From positions 9,705 through 73,704 of the forward strand of contig DASQAZ010000055.1 in NCBI GenBank assembly GCA_035635475.1: a stretch of DNA of 64,000 nt, read 5' to 3'. The translations under genes were made by a program, and so were the position numbers. Below are positions 21,383 to 28,949 of this stretch, in pieces (positions within the stretch are counted from its first letter, which is position 1; the number at the start of each line of letters is the position of its first letter). Below the pieces are notes generated by a model. It did no database searches. It was not told where the DNA came from and saw nothing but the letters and a program-made list of their open reading frames with translations. This stretch comes from VBOC01 sp035635475 (lineage in GTDB: Bacteria > Bacteroidota > Ignavibacteria > UBA10030 > SZUA-254).

Positions 21383-22210
21383 ATGGGAATGCGCAGCTTA
21401 AAACCGACGACGCCCGGAACACGGTGGATGACGATTCCGACGTTCGACGAGATTACCAAGTCCGAACCTGAAAAATCGCTGATCGAGCCAAACAATAGAT
21501 CCGGGGGGCGCAACTCGAACGGTCATATCACCTCGCGCCACCGCGGAGGGGGTCACAAACGATTTTATCGCATCATCGACTTCAAGCGGGATAAAAAAAG
21601 AATTCCCGCAAAAGTCACCGCGATCGAGTATGATCCGAACCGTTCGGCGAGGATTGCCCTGCTGATGTATTCCGACGGCGAGAAACGCTATATCCTTGCC
21701 CCGGATGGCCTCAAGGTGGGAGAGGTGATCTCCTCCGGAGTCGATGCCGACGTCAAGATCGGCAACGCGATGCCTCTTGGGAATATTCTGGTCGGAACAT
21801 TCGTCCACAACGTGGAAATGCGCCCCGGAAAAGGCGGACAGATGGCGCGAAGCGCCGGCTGTTCGATCCAGGTGATGGCAAAAGAGGGGAAATACGCCCA
21901 GCTTCGTTTGCCCTCGGGAGAGATTCGCAACGTCCCTCTCGAGTGTTTTGCGACGATCGGCGTCGTGAGCAACATCGAGCATGAGAATATCACGATCGGC
22001 AAGGCCGGCCGGTCGCGCTGGCTGGGCATTCGGCCGCAGTCACGCGGCGTCGTTCAGAACCCGGTCGATCACCCCCACGGCGGGGGTGAAGGGAAATCCC
22101 CGCAGGGAAATCCCCACCCGGTATCCCCCTGGGGCTGGCATACCAAGGGAAAGAAAACCCGGCACCATAAGCTGAAATCGAATAAGTACATCGTCAAGCG
22201 ACGTAAATAA
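21383..22210 (+). CDS. rplB: 50S ribosomal protein L2 (uL2)
   Basis: 275 residues, normal length. It has the N-terminal KPTTPGTRW, RNSNGHITSRHRGGGHKRFYRIIDFKR in the middle, and the C-terminal NPVDHPHGGGEGK with the conserved histidine near the peptidyl transferase centre. It ends KSNKYIVKRRK. Needed for subunit association and peptidyl transfer. Confidence 0.98.
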   Translation: MGMRSLKPTTPGTRWMTIPTFDEITKSEPEKSLIEPNNRSGGRNSNGHITSRHRGGGHKRFYRIIDFKRDKKRIPAKVTAIEYDPNRSARIALLMYSDGEKRYILAPDGLKVGEVISSGVDADVKIGNAMPLGNILVGTFVHNVEMRPGKGGQMARSAGCSIQVMAKEGKYAQLRLPSGEIRNVPLECFATIGVVSNIEHENITIGKAGRSRWLGIRPQSRGVVQNPVDHPHGGGEGKSPQGNPHPVSPWGWHTKGKKTRHHKLKSNKYIVKRRK

Positions 22211-22225
22211 TCCCGGAATCTTCGG

Positions 22226-22528
22226 ATGAGCCGATCTCTCAAAAAGGGCGCCTTTGTCGACCAGAGGCTGCTGGCGAAAGTCGAAGCCATGGCGAAGTCG
22301 GGCCAGAAAAAGGTGATCAAGACCTGGTCGCGATCCTCCACGATCACGCCAGACTTTGTCGGGCACACGTTCGCCGTGCACAACGGAAACAAATTCATCC
22401 CGGTGTATATCCACGAGGGGATGGTAGGGCATAAGCTCGGTGAGTTCGCCCCTACCAGGATCTTCCGCGGCCACCCCGGGCTGAGGAGCGAAACCACTAC
22501 CACCGAAGCCGCACCCGAGGCAAGCTAA
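22226..22528 (+). CDS. rpsS: 30S ribosomal protein S19 (uS19)
   Basis: 100 residues, slightly longer than the usual ~92 because of an acidic Thr/Glu/Ala tail (ETTTTEAAPEAS). The core MSRSLKKGAFVDQRLL, KTWSRSSTITPDFVGHTFAVHNGNKFIPVYI and GHKLGEFAPTR is intact. It binds the 16S head with S13. Four bases separate it from rplV. Confidence 0.96.
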   Translation: MSRSLKKGAFVDQRLLAKVEAMAKSGQKKVIKTWSRSSTITPDFVGHTFAVHNGNKFIPVYIHEGMVGHKLGEFAPTRIFRGHPGLRSETTTTEAAPEAS

Positions 22529-22532
22529 GCCG

Positions 22533-23003
22533 ATGCTGGAAGCTCGAGCCATAAACCGGTATATCAATTCCTCGCCCCGCAAGATGCGGCTGGTCATCGA
22601 TCTGATCCGCGGCCGCTCGGTGAACGAGGCGATCAGCATCCTTCATTTCTCGCCGAAGCACGCGGCGAGGGTTGCCGAAAAAGTAGTACGTTCCGCGGTT
22701 TCGAACCTGCAAAATAAGGATGAAGCCGGAAGGGTGAACCCGGAATCGCTCTATATTAAGACAGCCTACGTCGACGGCGGGCCCGGTATGAAGCGCATGC
22801 TGCCTGCCCCGATGGGACGGGCGTACAGGATCGTCAAGCGTTCAAACCACCTGACAATCATCGTGGCTCAACGAGAGGAAAAGTCTAAGGCGCCCGCGAA
22901 ACCGCGGGAGAAGCATGTCCAGCAGAAGCAAGAAGTTGAAAGACCGAAAGAGAAAGTGAAAGACAAACCGAAAGTGAAAGACAAACCGAAAGAGAAAGAG
23001 TAG
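22533..23003 (+). CDS. rplV: 50S ribosomal protein L22 (uL22) with Lys/Glu/Pro-rich tail
   Basis: 156 residues, against about 110 for the family. The core is normal (INSSPRKMRLVIDLIRGRSVNEA, and the tunnel beta-hairpin region ending GMKRMLPAPMGRAYRIVKRSNHLTIIV). From about residue 115 the chain is a low-complexity charged tail of K, E, P, D and Q. Part of it is encoded by two identical 18-bp units (22953-22970 and 22971-22988). The tail should project from the subunit surface. Confidence 0.95.
   Translation: MLEARAINRYINSSPRKMRLVIDLIRGRSVNEAISILHFSPKHAARVAEKVVRSAVSNLQNKDEAGRVNPESLYIKTAYVDGGPGMKRMLPAPMGRAYRIVKRSNHLTIIVAQREEKSKAPAKPREKHVQQKQEVERPKEKVKDKPKVKDKPKEKE
22953..22988 (+). repeat. Two identical 18-bp tandem units in the rplV tail
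   Basis: AAAGTGAAAGACAAACCG occurs twice head to tail, encoding repeated KVKDKP. It is in frame and extends the lysine-rich C-terminus of uL22. Confidence 0.8.
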
Positions 23004-23011
23004 GGGGTCCT

Positions 23012-23668
23012 TTGGGTCAAAAAGTACATCCGGTCGGATTTCGGCTCGGCATCCTGCGCTCGTGGGATTCAAATTGGTACGACGATAAGGATTTTGCCGG
23101 GAAACTCCAGGAGGATCTCCGCGTCCGGAACTATATCCACAACCGGCTGAAAAAGGCCGGGATTTCGAGGATCCTGATCGATAGAACTCCCAAGAAAGCC
23201 GTGATCACGATCCATACGTCGCGCCCAGGAATCGTGATCGGCAGAAGCGGGAAAGAGATCACGCAATTGGAAGAGGAGCTCAAGCAAATCACCAACAAAG
23301 AGGTGAAGATTCTCATTCATGAGATTAAGCGTCCCGAGCTGGACAGCTTTTTGCTCGCCGAGAATATAGCGGGACAGCTCGAAGGCAGGATGTCGTTCCG
23401 GCGCGCGATGAAAATGGCGATTACATCGGCGATGCGCATGGGCGCCGAAGGCGTGCGCGTCATGTGCGGCGGCCGGCTTGGCGGCGCCGAAATTGCCCGG
23501 TCTGAACAGTACAAAGAAGGCAGGATTCCACTCCACACCCTGCGGGCCGACATCGATTACGCTCAGGCCACTGCGATGACGATTTATGGGACGATCGGAG
23601 TGAAGGTATGGATCTGCCGGGGCGAAGTCCTCGACCGGACGCCAAAAGAGCCCCGGGGAGCGATCTAA
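23012..23668 (+). CDS. rpsC: 30S ribosomal protein S3 (uS3)
   Basis: 218 residues, normal. It starts with TTG (23012) as M-GQKVHPVGFRLGILRSWDS, the universal N-terminus, which fixes the start. The KH domain contains GIVIGRSGKEITQLEEEL; the C-terminal domain has EGVRVMCGGRLGGAEIAR. Together with S4 and S5 it forms the mRNA entry helicase. Eight bases after rplV. Confidence 0.97.
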   Translation: MGQKVHPVGFRLGILRSWDSNWYDDKDFAGKLQEDLRVRNYIHNRLKKAGISRILIDRTPKKAVITIHTSRPGIVIGRSGKEITQLEEELKQITNKEVKILIHEIKRPELDSFLLAENIAGQLEGRMSFRRAMKMAITSAMRMGAEGVRVMCGGRLGGAEIARSEQYKEGRIPLHTLRADIDYAQATAMTIYGTIGVKVWICRGEVLDRTPKEPRGAI

Positions 23669-23669
23669 A

Positions 23670-24092
23670 ATGTTGCTTCCGAAAAGAGTTAAATATAGAA
23701 AGGCCCAGCGCGGCCGCATGAAGGGCAAGGCAACCCGCGGGGCGAGTGTCGCGTTCGGTGATTTCGGCTTGAAAGCGCTCGAACCCGGCTGGATCACCCA
23801 GCGCCAGATCGAAGCGGCCCGAGTCGCCCTCACCCGCTTGATGAAGCGGGAGGGAAAAGTATGGATCAGAATTTTCCCGAGCAAACCGGTGACAAAAAAG
23901 CCCGCCGAGACGCGCATGGGCAGCGGCAAGGGGGTCCCGGAGTTCTGGGTGGCCGTCGTCAAACCCGGGACAATCATGTTCGAGCTCGGTGGGATCAAGC
24001 AGGCCGTCGCCTCCGAGGCCATGGATCTGGCCTCGCACAAGTTGCCGGTCAAGACCAGGATGGTCATACGGCCCTCGTACCACGCGGGTTGA
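23670..24092 (+). CDS. rplP: 50S ribosomal protein L16 (uL16)
   Basis: 140 residues. MLLPKRVKYRKAQRGRMKG, the GLKALEPGWITQRQIEAARVA motif and RMGSGKGVPEFWVAVVKPG are family signatures. It contacts A-site tRNA. It begins one base after the rpsC stop, suggesting coupling. Confidence 0.97.
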   Translation: MLLPKRVKYRKAQRGRMKGKATRGASVAFGDFGLKALEPGWITQRQIEAARVALTRLMKREGKVWIRIFPSKPVTKKPAETRMGSGKGVPEFWVAVVKPGTIMFELGGIKQAVASEAMDLASHKLPVKTRMVIRPSYHAG

Positions 24093-24111
24093 TCATGAGG
24101 AAGGATACCCT

Positions 24112-24327
24112 GTGAAAATTTTTCAAGTTCGAGAGCTTCCGCCGCAGGAGCTGGAGAAGCGAATCAAGGACGAAGAGGAGAATCTCGTCCATCTGAAATT
24201 TCAAAAGGCGACGAGCCAACTGGAGAACCCGCTGAAGATCCGGAATGCCCGCCGCGATATCGCCCGCATGAAAACAGTGCTGCGCGAAAGGCAGGCTCAG
24301 AGCGCCAAATCGGAGAAGAAACCGTGA
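24112..24327 (+). CDS. rpmC: 50S ribosomal protein L29 (uL29)
   Basis: 71 residues from a GTG start at 24112 (MKIFQVRELPPQELEKRI). The start is supported by GAGGAAGGAT upstream. The helical hairpin with LVHLKFQKATSQLENPLKIRNARRDIARMKTVL is diagnostic. Its last codons overlap the GTG start of rpsQ (GTGA). The reading frame continues further upstream inside rplP, but that part is not conserved. Confidence 0.94.
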   Translation: MKIFQVRELPPQELEKRIKDEEENLVHLKFQKATSQLENPLKIRNARRDIARMKTVLRERQAQSAKSEKKP

Positions 24328-24614
24328 CAGGGACGGTTACAATGGATCTCGCATCGGCGTTGCGCACATCGAAGCGTAAGCTGAGAGTCGGGCGCGTTGT
24401 CAGCAACAAGATGCAGAAGAGCATTGTTGTCGCGATCGAGCGCCGCGTCCCGCACGGCCTCTACCGCAAGTATTTCCGGCGGACCTCGCAGCTCATGGCC
24501 CATGACGAGAAGCAAGAGGCGAAAATCGGAGATCTGGTGAAAATTATGGAAGTGCGCCCCTTGAGCAAGCGGAAGCGGTGGCGATTGGTTGAGATCGTTG
24601 AGAAAGCAAAATAG
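24324..24614 (+). CDS. rpsQ: 30S ribosomal protein S17 (uS17)
   Basis: 96 residues from the GTG at 24324, which overlaps the rpmC stop; an ATG at 24342 would give 90 residues, nearer the usual ~85. The core KLRVGRVVSNKMQKSIVVAIERRVPHGLYRKYF and GDLVKIMEVRPLSKRKRWRLVEIVEKAK is clear. It binds helix 11 of 16S rRNA. The start choice is uncertain. Confidence 0.93.
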   Translation: MTGTVTMDLASALRTSKRKLRVGRVVSNKMQKSIVVAIERRVPHGLYRKYFRRTSQLMAHDEKQEAKIGDLVKIMEVRPLSKRKRWRLVEIVEKAK

Positions 24615-24634
24615 GCTGAGACGCCCGGTAACCG

Positions 24635-25003
24635 ATGATCCAGGAAGAGACAAATCTCGTTGTCGCAGATAATTCAGGAGCCAAGAAAGTGCGGTGCATC
24701 CGCGTTCTTGGCGGCCACGACCGGCGGTACGCCGGCGTGGGCGATCTGATCGTCGTTTCGGTGAAAAGCGCAATCCCGGGTGCTGCCATCAAGAAAGGTG
24801 AAATGTCGAGAGCGGTCATCGTACGGACGAAGAAAGAAACACGGCGCAAAGACGGCTCCTTCATCCGGTTCGATGAAAATGCCGCCGTTCTGTTGAATCC
24901 GCAGGGGGAACCGAGGGGAACGCGCATCTTTGGCCCCGTTGCGAGAGAATTACGGGATAAGAATTATATGAAGATCATCTCGCTGGCGCCGGAAGTTTTA
25001 TGA
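24635..25003 (+). CDS. rplN: 50S ribosomal protein L14 (uL14)
   Basis: 122 residues, exactly the family length. MIQEETNLVVADNSGAKKVRCIRVLGG, the YAGVGDLIVVSVK segment and RGTRIFGPVARELR are diagnostic. It forms an inter-subunit bridge. The stop overlaps the start of rplX (ATGA). Confidence 0.97.
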   Translation: MIQEETNLVVADNSGAKKVRCIRVLGGHDRRYAGVGDLIVVSVKSAIPGAAIKKGEMSRAVIVRTKKETRRKDGSFIRFDENAAVLLNPQGEPRGTRIFGPVARELRDKNYMKIISLAPEVL

Positions 25004-25323
25004 AAATCCATAAGAATGATAACGTAAAGGTCATTGCCGGGAATTCGCGGGGGAAAACCGGAAAAGTTCTCAAGGTTTTTCGAGAAGAGCGGCGGGTGAT
25101 CATCGAAGGCGTGAACATCATTCGTCGTCACTCGAGGCCTTCGCAGAAAAATCCGCAGGGAGGGATCGTCCAGAAGGAAGCGCCGGTGACCGCGGCGAAC
25201 GTCATGGTGATTTGCCCGAAATGCAGCACGCCATCGCGGCTGGGGCATAAGCCCGTGACCGATTCAACGACCGGGAGAAAGCACATGATGCGCGTCTGCC
25301 GCAATTGCGAAGAAATGTTTTAG
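25000..25323 (+). CDS. rplX: 50S ribosomal protein L24 (uL24)
   Basis: 107 residues. The KOW motif is at the N-terminus (NDNVKVIAGNSRGKTGKVLKVFRE). The C-terminal part has two CxxC pairs (CPKC and CRNC), a zinc-ribbon-like end found in a subset of bacterial L24. It is an assembly-initiating protein. Coupled to rplN by a four-base overlap. Confidence 0.95.
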   Translation: MKIHKNDNVKVIAGNSRGKTGKVLKVFREERRVIIEGVNIIRRHSRPSQKNPQGGIVQKEAPVTAANVMVICPKCSTPSRLGHKPVTDSTTGRKHMMRVCRNCEEMF

Positions 25324-25338
25324 CGCCTGAAAAAGCAT

Positions 25339-26040
25339 ATGGGAAAAGAAAAGCCAGAGAAAACAGAGAAGCCACAGAAAACCGAGAAGCCGCAGAAAAC
25401 CGAGAAGAGTCCCAAGAAGACCGCGGCCGCCGCCCCTCAGCCGGGCGCCCAGGAAACCGGGGTTCCTCCGCGCCTGCACGAACTTTTTGTGAAGCAGCTC
25501 GTTCCGGATCTGATGAAGCGATTCAAGTATTCGAATGTCATGCAGGTTCCGAGACTCGAAAAGATCGCCGTCAACGTCGGCGTGGGCCAGGCATCGCAGG
25601 ATTCGAAATTACTCGACGTCGTTGTGAAGGACCTCGAAACGATTGTCGGCCAGAAAGTCGTAACGACGAAGGCGAAGAAGGCGATTTCGAATTTCAAATT
25701 GCGCGAAGGTCTGCCGATCGGCGCAAGAGTCACGCTCCGGAAACACCGGATGTATGAGTTCATGGACCGTTTTATCAGCATCGCAGTGCCCAGGATCCGC
25801 GACTTCCGCGGCTTTTCCGATAAATCTTTTGACGGCCGCGGGAACTATACCGTCGGCGTGAAGGAACACATTATCTTCCCGGAGATCGATGTTGACAAAG
25901 TAACGAAAGTTTTTGGAATGGACATCTGCTTTGTCACGACGGCCAAGACCGATCAGGAAGCGCACGAGCTCCTGAAAGGGTTCGGGATGCCGTTCGTGAA
26001 GCGTGAGGAACCGATCGAACAGAAAACACCAAGCGCCTAA
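25339..26040 (+). CDS. rplE: 50S ribosomal protein L5 (uL5) with repetitive N-terminal extension
   Basis: 233 residues, about 50 longer than usual. The extension is Lys/Pro/Glu/Thr-rich and comes from three 18-bp tandem units (25351-25404) coding KP(E/Q)KTE, then an Ala/Pro/Gln stretch. The normal core begins near residue 50 (RLHELFVKQLVPDLMKRF) and has NVMQVPRLEKIAVNVGVGQA, GQKVVTTKAKKAISNFKLREGLPIG and GRGNYTVGVKEHIIFPEI. The only Met codon in the right frame with a spacer and no earlier core start is 25339, so the extension seems real, not a start error. L5 binds 5S rRNA and P-site tRNA. Confidence 0.94.
   Translation: MGKEKPEKTEKPQKTEKPQKTEKSPKKTAAAAPQPGAQETGVPPRLHELFVKQLVPDLMKRFKYSNVMQVPRLEKIAVNVGVGQASQDSKLLDVVVKDLETIVGQKVVTTKAKKAISNFKLREGLPIGARVTLRKHRMYEFMDRFISIAVPRIRDFRGFSDKSFDGRGNYTVGVKEHIIFPEIDVDKVTKVFGMDICFVTTAKTDQEAHELLKGFGMPFVKREEPIEQKTPSA
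25351..25404 (+). repeat. Three 18-bp tandem units in the rplE N-terminus
   Basis: Units at 25351-25368, 25369-25386 and 25387-25404, nearly identical, each encoding a Lys-Pro-Glu/Gln-Lys-Thr-Glu hexapeptide. In frame and without stop; the copy number could vary by slippage. Confidence 0.85.
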
Positions 26041-26057
26041 CAAAGAGGAGATCAGCG

Positions 26058-26243
26058 GTGGCACGATTGGCGATGATTGTAAAGGCGAAGCGGAAGCCAA
26101 AATATCCGGTGAGAAAGCATAATCGCTGTCTGATTTGCGGCCGGCCGCGGGGGTTCCTGCGGAAATTCGGCATGTGCCGGATCTGCTTCCGCAAAATGGC
26201 CCTCGAGGGGAAAATTCCCGGCGTTGTCAAGGCGAGCTGGTAG
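26058..26243 (+). CDS. rpsN: 30S ribosomal protein S14 type Z (uS14)
   Basis: 61 residues from a GTG start. This is the short zinc-binding form, with Cys at 24, 27, 40 and 43 (CLIC and CRIC) and the end GKIPGVVKASW. AGAGGAGAT lies upstream. The zinc-free long form was not seen in the window. Confidence 0.96.
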   Translation: MARLAMIVKAKRKPKYPVRKHNRCLICGRPRGFLRKFGMCRICFRKMALEGKIPGVVKASW

Positions 26244-26260
26244 GAACAAGGAACAAGTTC

Positions 26261-26656
26261 ATGAATACGACAGATCCGATAGCAGACTATCTGACGCGGT
26301 TGCGAAACGCAATCCGCGCCCGCCATAAGCGCGTTGATGTCCCCGCTTCAAATCTCAAGCGCGAGTTGTCCAGGATCTTGCTGGAAGAAAAGTTTATCAG
26401 CGGCTATACCGATATCCCGGACAAGAAGCAGGGACTCTTGCGGATCGTCCTCCGCTCGTCCGATGGCATCAACGCGATCACGGGCTTGAAGCGTATCAGC
26501 AGACCCGGTCTGCGCGTCTATGTCCCTGCCCGGGAGCTGCCTCGCGTTCTCAACGGATTGGGCATCGCCGTGGTCTCCACGTCGATGGGTCTTATGACCG
26601 AAAAAAGCTGTGCCGCCCGGAAGGTCGGCGGAGAAGTTCTCTGTCACGTTTGGTAA
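26261..26656 (+). CDS. rpsH: 30S ribosomal protein S8 (uS8)
   Basis: 131 residues from ATG 26261 (MNTTDPIADYLTRLRNAIRARHKRV). The C-terminal GLGIAVVSTSMGLMTEKSCAARKVGGEVLCHVW is the S8 signature. S8 binds the central domain of 16S rRNA and in E. coli regulates the spc operon at the rplE mRNA. The frame extends upstream but without homology. Confidence 0.96.
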   Translation: MNTTDPIADYLTRLRNAIRARHKRVDVPASNLKRELSRILLEEKFISGYTDIPDKKQGLLRIVLRSSDGINAITGLKRISRPGLRVYVPARELPRVLNGLGIAVVSTSMGLMTEKSCAARKVGGEVLCHVW

Positions 26657-26680
26657 CCAGGAATTGAAGGAGCGTGAGTC

Positions 26681-27238
26681 TTGTCACGAATAGGACGTAA
26701 GCCGATACCGATTGAGAAGGGTGTCAAGGTCCAGATGACCGACAGAAATCTCAAAGTCGCCGGATCGAAGGGCGAGCTGTCCGCCCTGGTCCCCGCGAGT
26801 ATTGTCGTCAGCATCAAGGACGATGTCATCCAACTGTCACGCTCTTCCGATACGAAGCCGGAACGGGCGCTCCACGGGACGTGGCGCGCGTTGGTTAATA
26901 ACATGGTCAAAGGGGTCGCGCAAGGGTTTGTCAGAAAACTGGAAATCGTGGGCGTGGGTTACAAGGCTGAAATCAAAGGGAAAAAAATACAACTTGCGCT
27001 CGGCTATTCCCATCCGATACTTTTTGAGCCTCCGGCTGGGATCAAGATTGAGATTCCGCTGCCGACGAGTATCGTTGTCTCGGGAATCGACAAACAGCTT
27101 GTCGGCCAGGTTGCCGCCAAGCTTCGCTCATTCCGGCCCCCGGAACCGTACAAGGGCAAAGGCGTGAAATACGAGGGTGAGTATATCCGCCGCAAGGCCG
27201 GCAAGGCGGCGGCAACAGCCGGAACGAAGGTAGGGTAA
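26681..27238 (+). CDS. rplF: 50S ribosomal protein L6 (uL6)
   Basis: 185 residues from a TTG start giving MSRIGRKPIPIEKGVKV, the conserved N-terminus, with GAAGGAG upstream. The second domain has GVGYKAEIKGKKIQLALGYSHPI and the C-terminal PEPYKGKGVKYEGEYIRRKAGK. It supports the sarcin-ricin loop region. Standard spc position. Confidence 0.97.
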   Translation: MSRIGRKPIPIEKGVKVQMTDRNLKVAGSKGELSALVPASIVVSIKDDVIQLSRSSDTKPERALHGTWRALVNNMVKGVAQGFVRKLEIVGVGYKAEIKGKKIQLALGYSHPILFEPPAGIKIEIPLPTSIVVSGIDKQLVGQVAAKLRSFRPPEPYKGKGVKYEGEYIRRKAGKAAATAGTKVG

Positions 27239-27245
27239 CGGCCGC

Positions 27246-27614
27246 ATGATCAAAAAATCGAGAGTTGGACGCAGGGCAACGATCAAGCACCGCGTCCGGA
27301 TGAAGATCGCGGGGACGACGGATCGTCCGCGCCTGACCGTCTATCGCAGCTTGCATCATCTGTATGCTCAGCTTGTCGACGATTCAAAGGGTAAAACCCT
27401 CGTTTCCACATCGACCCTTTCGAAAGAGCTCCGTGAGGCGTTGAAGGGCGTAAAAGCAAAAAAGGAAATTGCAAAGCGCGTCGGCATGGATGTTGCAAAG
27501 AAGGCAGTGGCGCTGAATGTCAAGAAGGTGGTCTTCGACCGAAACGGATATCTCTACCACGGCATTGTCAAGGCCATGGCCGATGGTGCCCGTGAGGCGG
27601 GGCTGGAGTTTTGA
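27246..27614 (+). CDS. rplR: 50S ribosomal protein L18 (uL18)
   Basis: 122 residues. RRATIKHRVRMKIAGTTDRPRLTVYRSLHHLYAQLVDDSKGKTLVSTST and the C-terminal VVFDRNGYLYHGIVKAMADGAREAGLEF are typical. It carries 5S rRNA with L5. The gene ends 19 bases before a tRNA-Gln that interrupts the usual rplR-rpsE order. Confidence 0.97.
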   Translation: MIKKSRVGRRATIKHRVRMKIAGTTDRPRLTVYRSLHHLYAQLVDDSKGKTLVSTSTLSKELREALKGVKAKKEIAKRVGMDVAKKAVALNVKKVVFDRNGYLYHGIVKAMADGAREAGLEF

Positions 27615-27633
27615 AATTCGCAGAGGTTTCCAC

Positions 27634-27704
27634 TGCCGGGTCGTCTAATGGCAGGACAGCGGCCTTTGGAGCCGTCAGTGGAGGTTCGAATCCTCCCCCG
27701 GCAG
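27634..27704 (+). tRNA. tRNA-Gln (anticodon TTG) inside the spc operon
   Basis: 71 bases. The acceptor stem TGCCGGG pairs with CCCGGCA (U1-A72, as in other tRNA-Gln), the discriminator is G, the anticodon loop CTTTGGA reads TTG, and the T-arm is GGAGGTTCGAATCCTCC. It lies between rplR and rpsE on the same strand, so it must be cut out of the ribosomal-protein transcript. No encoded CCA. Confidence 0.95.
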
Positions 27705-27742
27705 CACGAAACGACATAATTAAAAACTCGGAGTAACTCTCT

Positions 27743-28276
27743 GTGGCAAGAATCAGGGCTGGTGAGCTTGAACTCAAAGACCGTTTGGTGCACATTAACC
27801 GCGTCGCCAAAGTCGTTAAAGGGGGCCGGCGGTTTAGTTTCAGCGCAGTTGTTGTCGTCGGGGACGGCAACGGGCACGTCGGCATCGGTCTGGGCAAGGC
27901 GAACGAAGTTCAGGATGCAATTTCCAAGGGGATCGACGACGCAAAGAAGAATATCGTCACCGTGCCGGTCGTGAACGGAACCATTCCACATTCGATTATA
28001 GGAAAGTACTGCGCTTCGAGAGTCCTCCTGAAGCCCGCGTCTCCCGGAACCGGCCTCATTGCCGGCGGAGGCGTCAGGGCGGTGCTTGAATCCGCCGGAG
28101 TGAAGGACGTTCTCACGAAGTCAATCGGCTCATCGAATCCGCACAATGTCGTCAAGGCCACGATGAGGGCGCTGCTCACGCTCATCGACGCGCGGACCAT
28201 GGCACAGCGGCGGGGGATGTCGGTCGAGGAGCTCTTTAGAACACCGGCGCCTGTCGCCGGCAAAACCGCACTTTGA
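27743..28276 (+). CDS. rpsE: 30S ribosomal protein S5 (uS5)
   Basis: 177 residues from a GTG start with CTCGGAG upstream. LKDRLVHINRVAKVVKGGRRFSFSAVVVVGDGNGHVGIGLGKANEV is the N-terminal double-stranded-RNA-binding fold; PASPGTGLIAGGGVRAVLE and the GSSNPHNVVKATMRALL segment follow. It helps decoding fidelity and helicase activity. The stop shares its last base with the rpmD ATG. Confidence 0.97.
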   Translation: MARIRAGELELKDRLVHINRVAKVVKGGRRFSFSAVVVVGDGNGHVGIGLGKANEVQDAISKGIDDAKKNIVTVPVVNGTIPHSIIGKYCASRVLLKPASPGTGLIAGGGVRAVLESAGVKDVLTKSIGSSNPHNVVKATMRALLTLIDARTMAQRRGMSVEELFRTPAPVAGKTAL

Positions 28277-28461
28277 TGACGCGAAAAATCAAAATAACGC
28301 AGGTGGTCAGTCAGATCGATACCCTCGAAGCCCACAAGCGCACGATTCAGGCGCTCGGATTGGGCAGGCCGAACCGGTCGGTGATTAAGACCGACACTCC
28401 GCAGATCCGCGGGATGATCAACGCCGTACGCCATCTCGTCAAAGTCGAGGAGGTGAAGTAG
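28276..28461 (+). CDS. rpmD: 50S ribosomal protein L30 (uL30)
   Basis: 61 residues from ATG 28276 (a TTG one codon earlier is less likely). KIKITQVVSQIDTLEAHKRTIQALGLGRPNRSV and the PQIRGMINAVRHLVKVEEV end are the family pattern. TGATG coupling with rpsE. Confidence 0.95.
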   Translation: MTRKIKITQVVSQIDTLEAHKRTIQALGLGRPNRSVIKTDTPQIRGMINAVRHLVKVEEVK

Positions 28462-28466
28462 TCTCT

Positions 28467-28946
28467 ATGGCACCATCCGCATTAGGCAGTCTCCGCCACG
28501 CCGAGGGTTCCCGGAAGCGCACGAAGCGAATCGCGCGCGGACAGGGCTCGGGGCACGGAGGAACGTCCACCCGCGGCCACAAGGGCGAAGGGGCGCGCTC
28601 CGGCACGCACGACCGGCCCTGGTTTGAAGGCGGACAGATGCCGCTGATCAGGCGGGTCCCGAAATTCGGGTTCCGAAATCCATTCAAGATCAAATTTCAG
28701 ATCGTTAATGTCGCAACCCTCGAGAAACTCTCCGAGACAGGAAAGCTCAAGGAGGGAAAGGTGAGCCCGGAAATCCTCTATACAATCGGGAGCGTTGCGA
28801 AGAAGAATGCGCCGGTCAAGATCCTGGGCGACGGCGAGATCAAGGTGACCCTCGAGGTGTCCGCTCATTCCTTCAGCAAGAGTGCGATCCAGAAAATTGA
28901 GAGCGCCGGCGGCAAGACAATCACCGTCAAGTTCGCCGAAAAATAG
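28467..28946 (+). CDS. rplO: 50S ribosomal protein L15 (uL15)
   Basis: 159 residues. The Arg/Gly-rich N-terminal arm (RIARGQGSGHGGTSTRGHKGEGARSG) and GGQMPLIRRVPKFGF are diagnostic; the globular domain ends in AGGKTITVKF. It is the last ribosomal gene before secY, three bases away. Confidence 0.97.
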   Translation: MAPSALGSLRHAEGSRKRTKRIARGQGSGHGGTSTRGHKGEGARSGTHDRPWFEGGQMPLIRRVPKFGFRNPFKIKFQIVNVATLEKLSETGKLKEGKVSPEILYTIGSVAKKNAPVKILGDGEIKVTLEVSAHSFSKSAIQKIESAGGKTITVKFAEK

Positions 28947-28949
28947 CGC

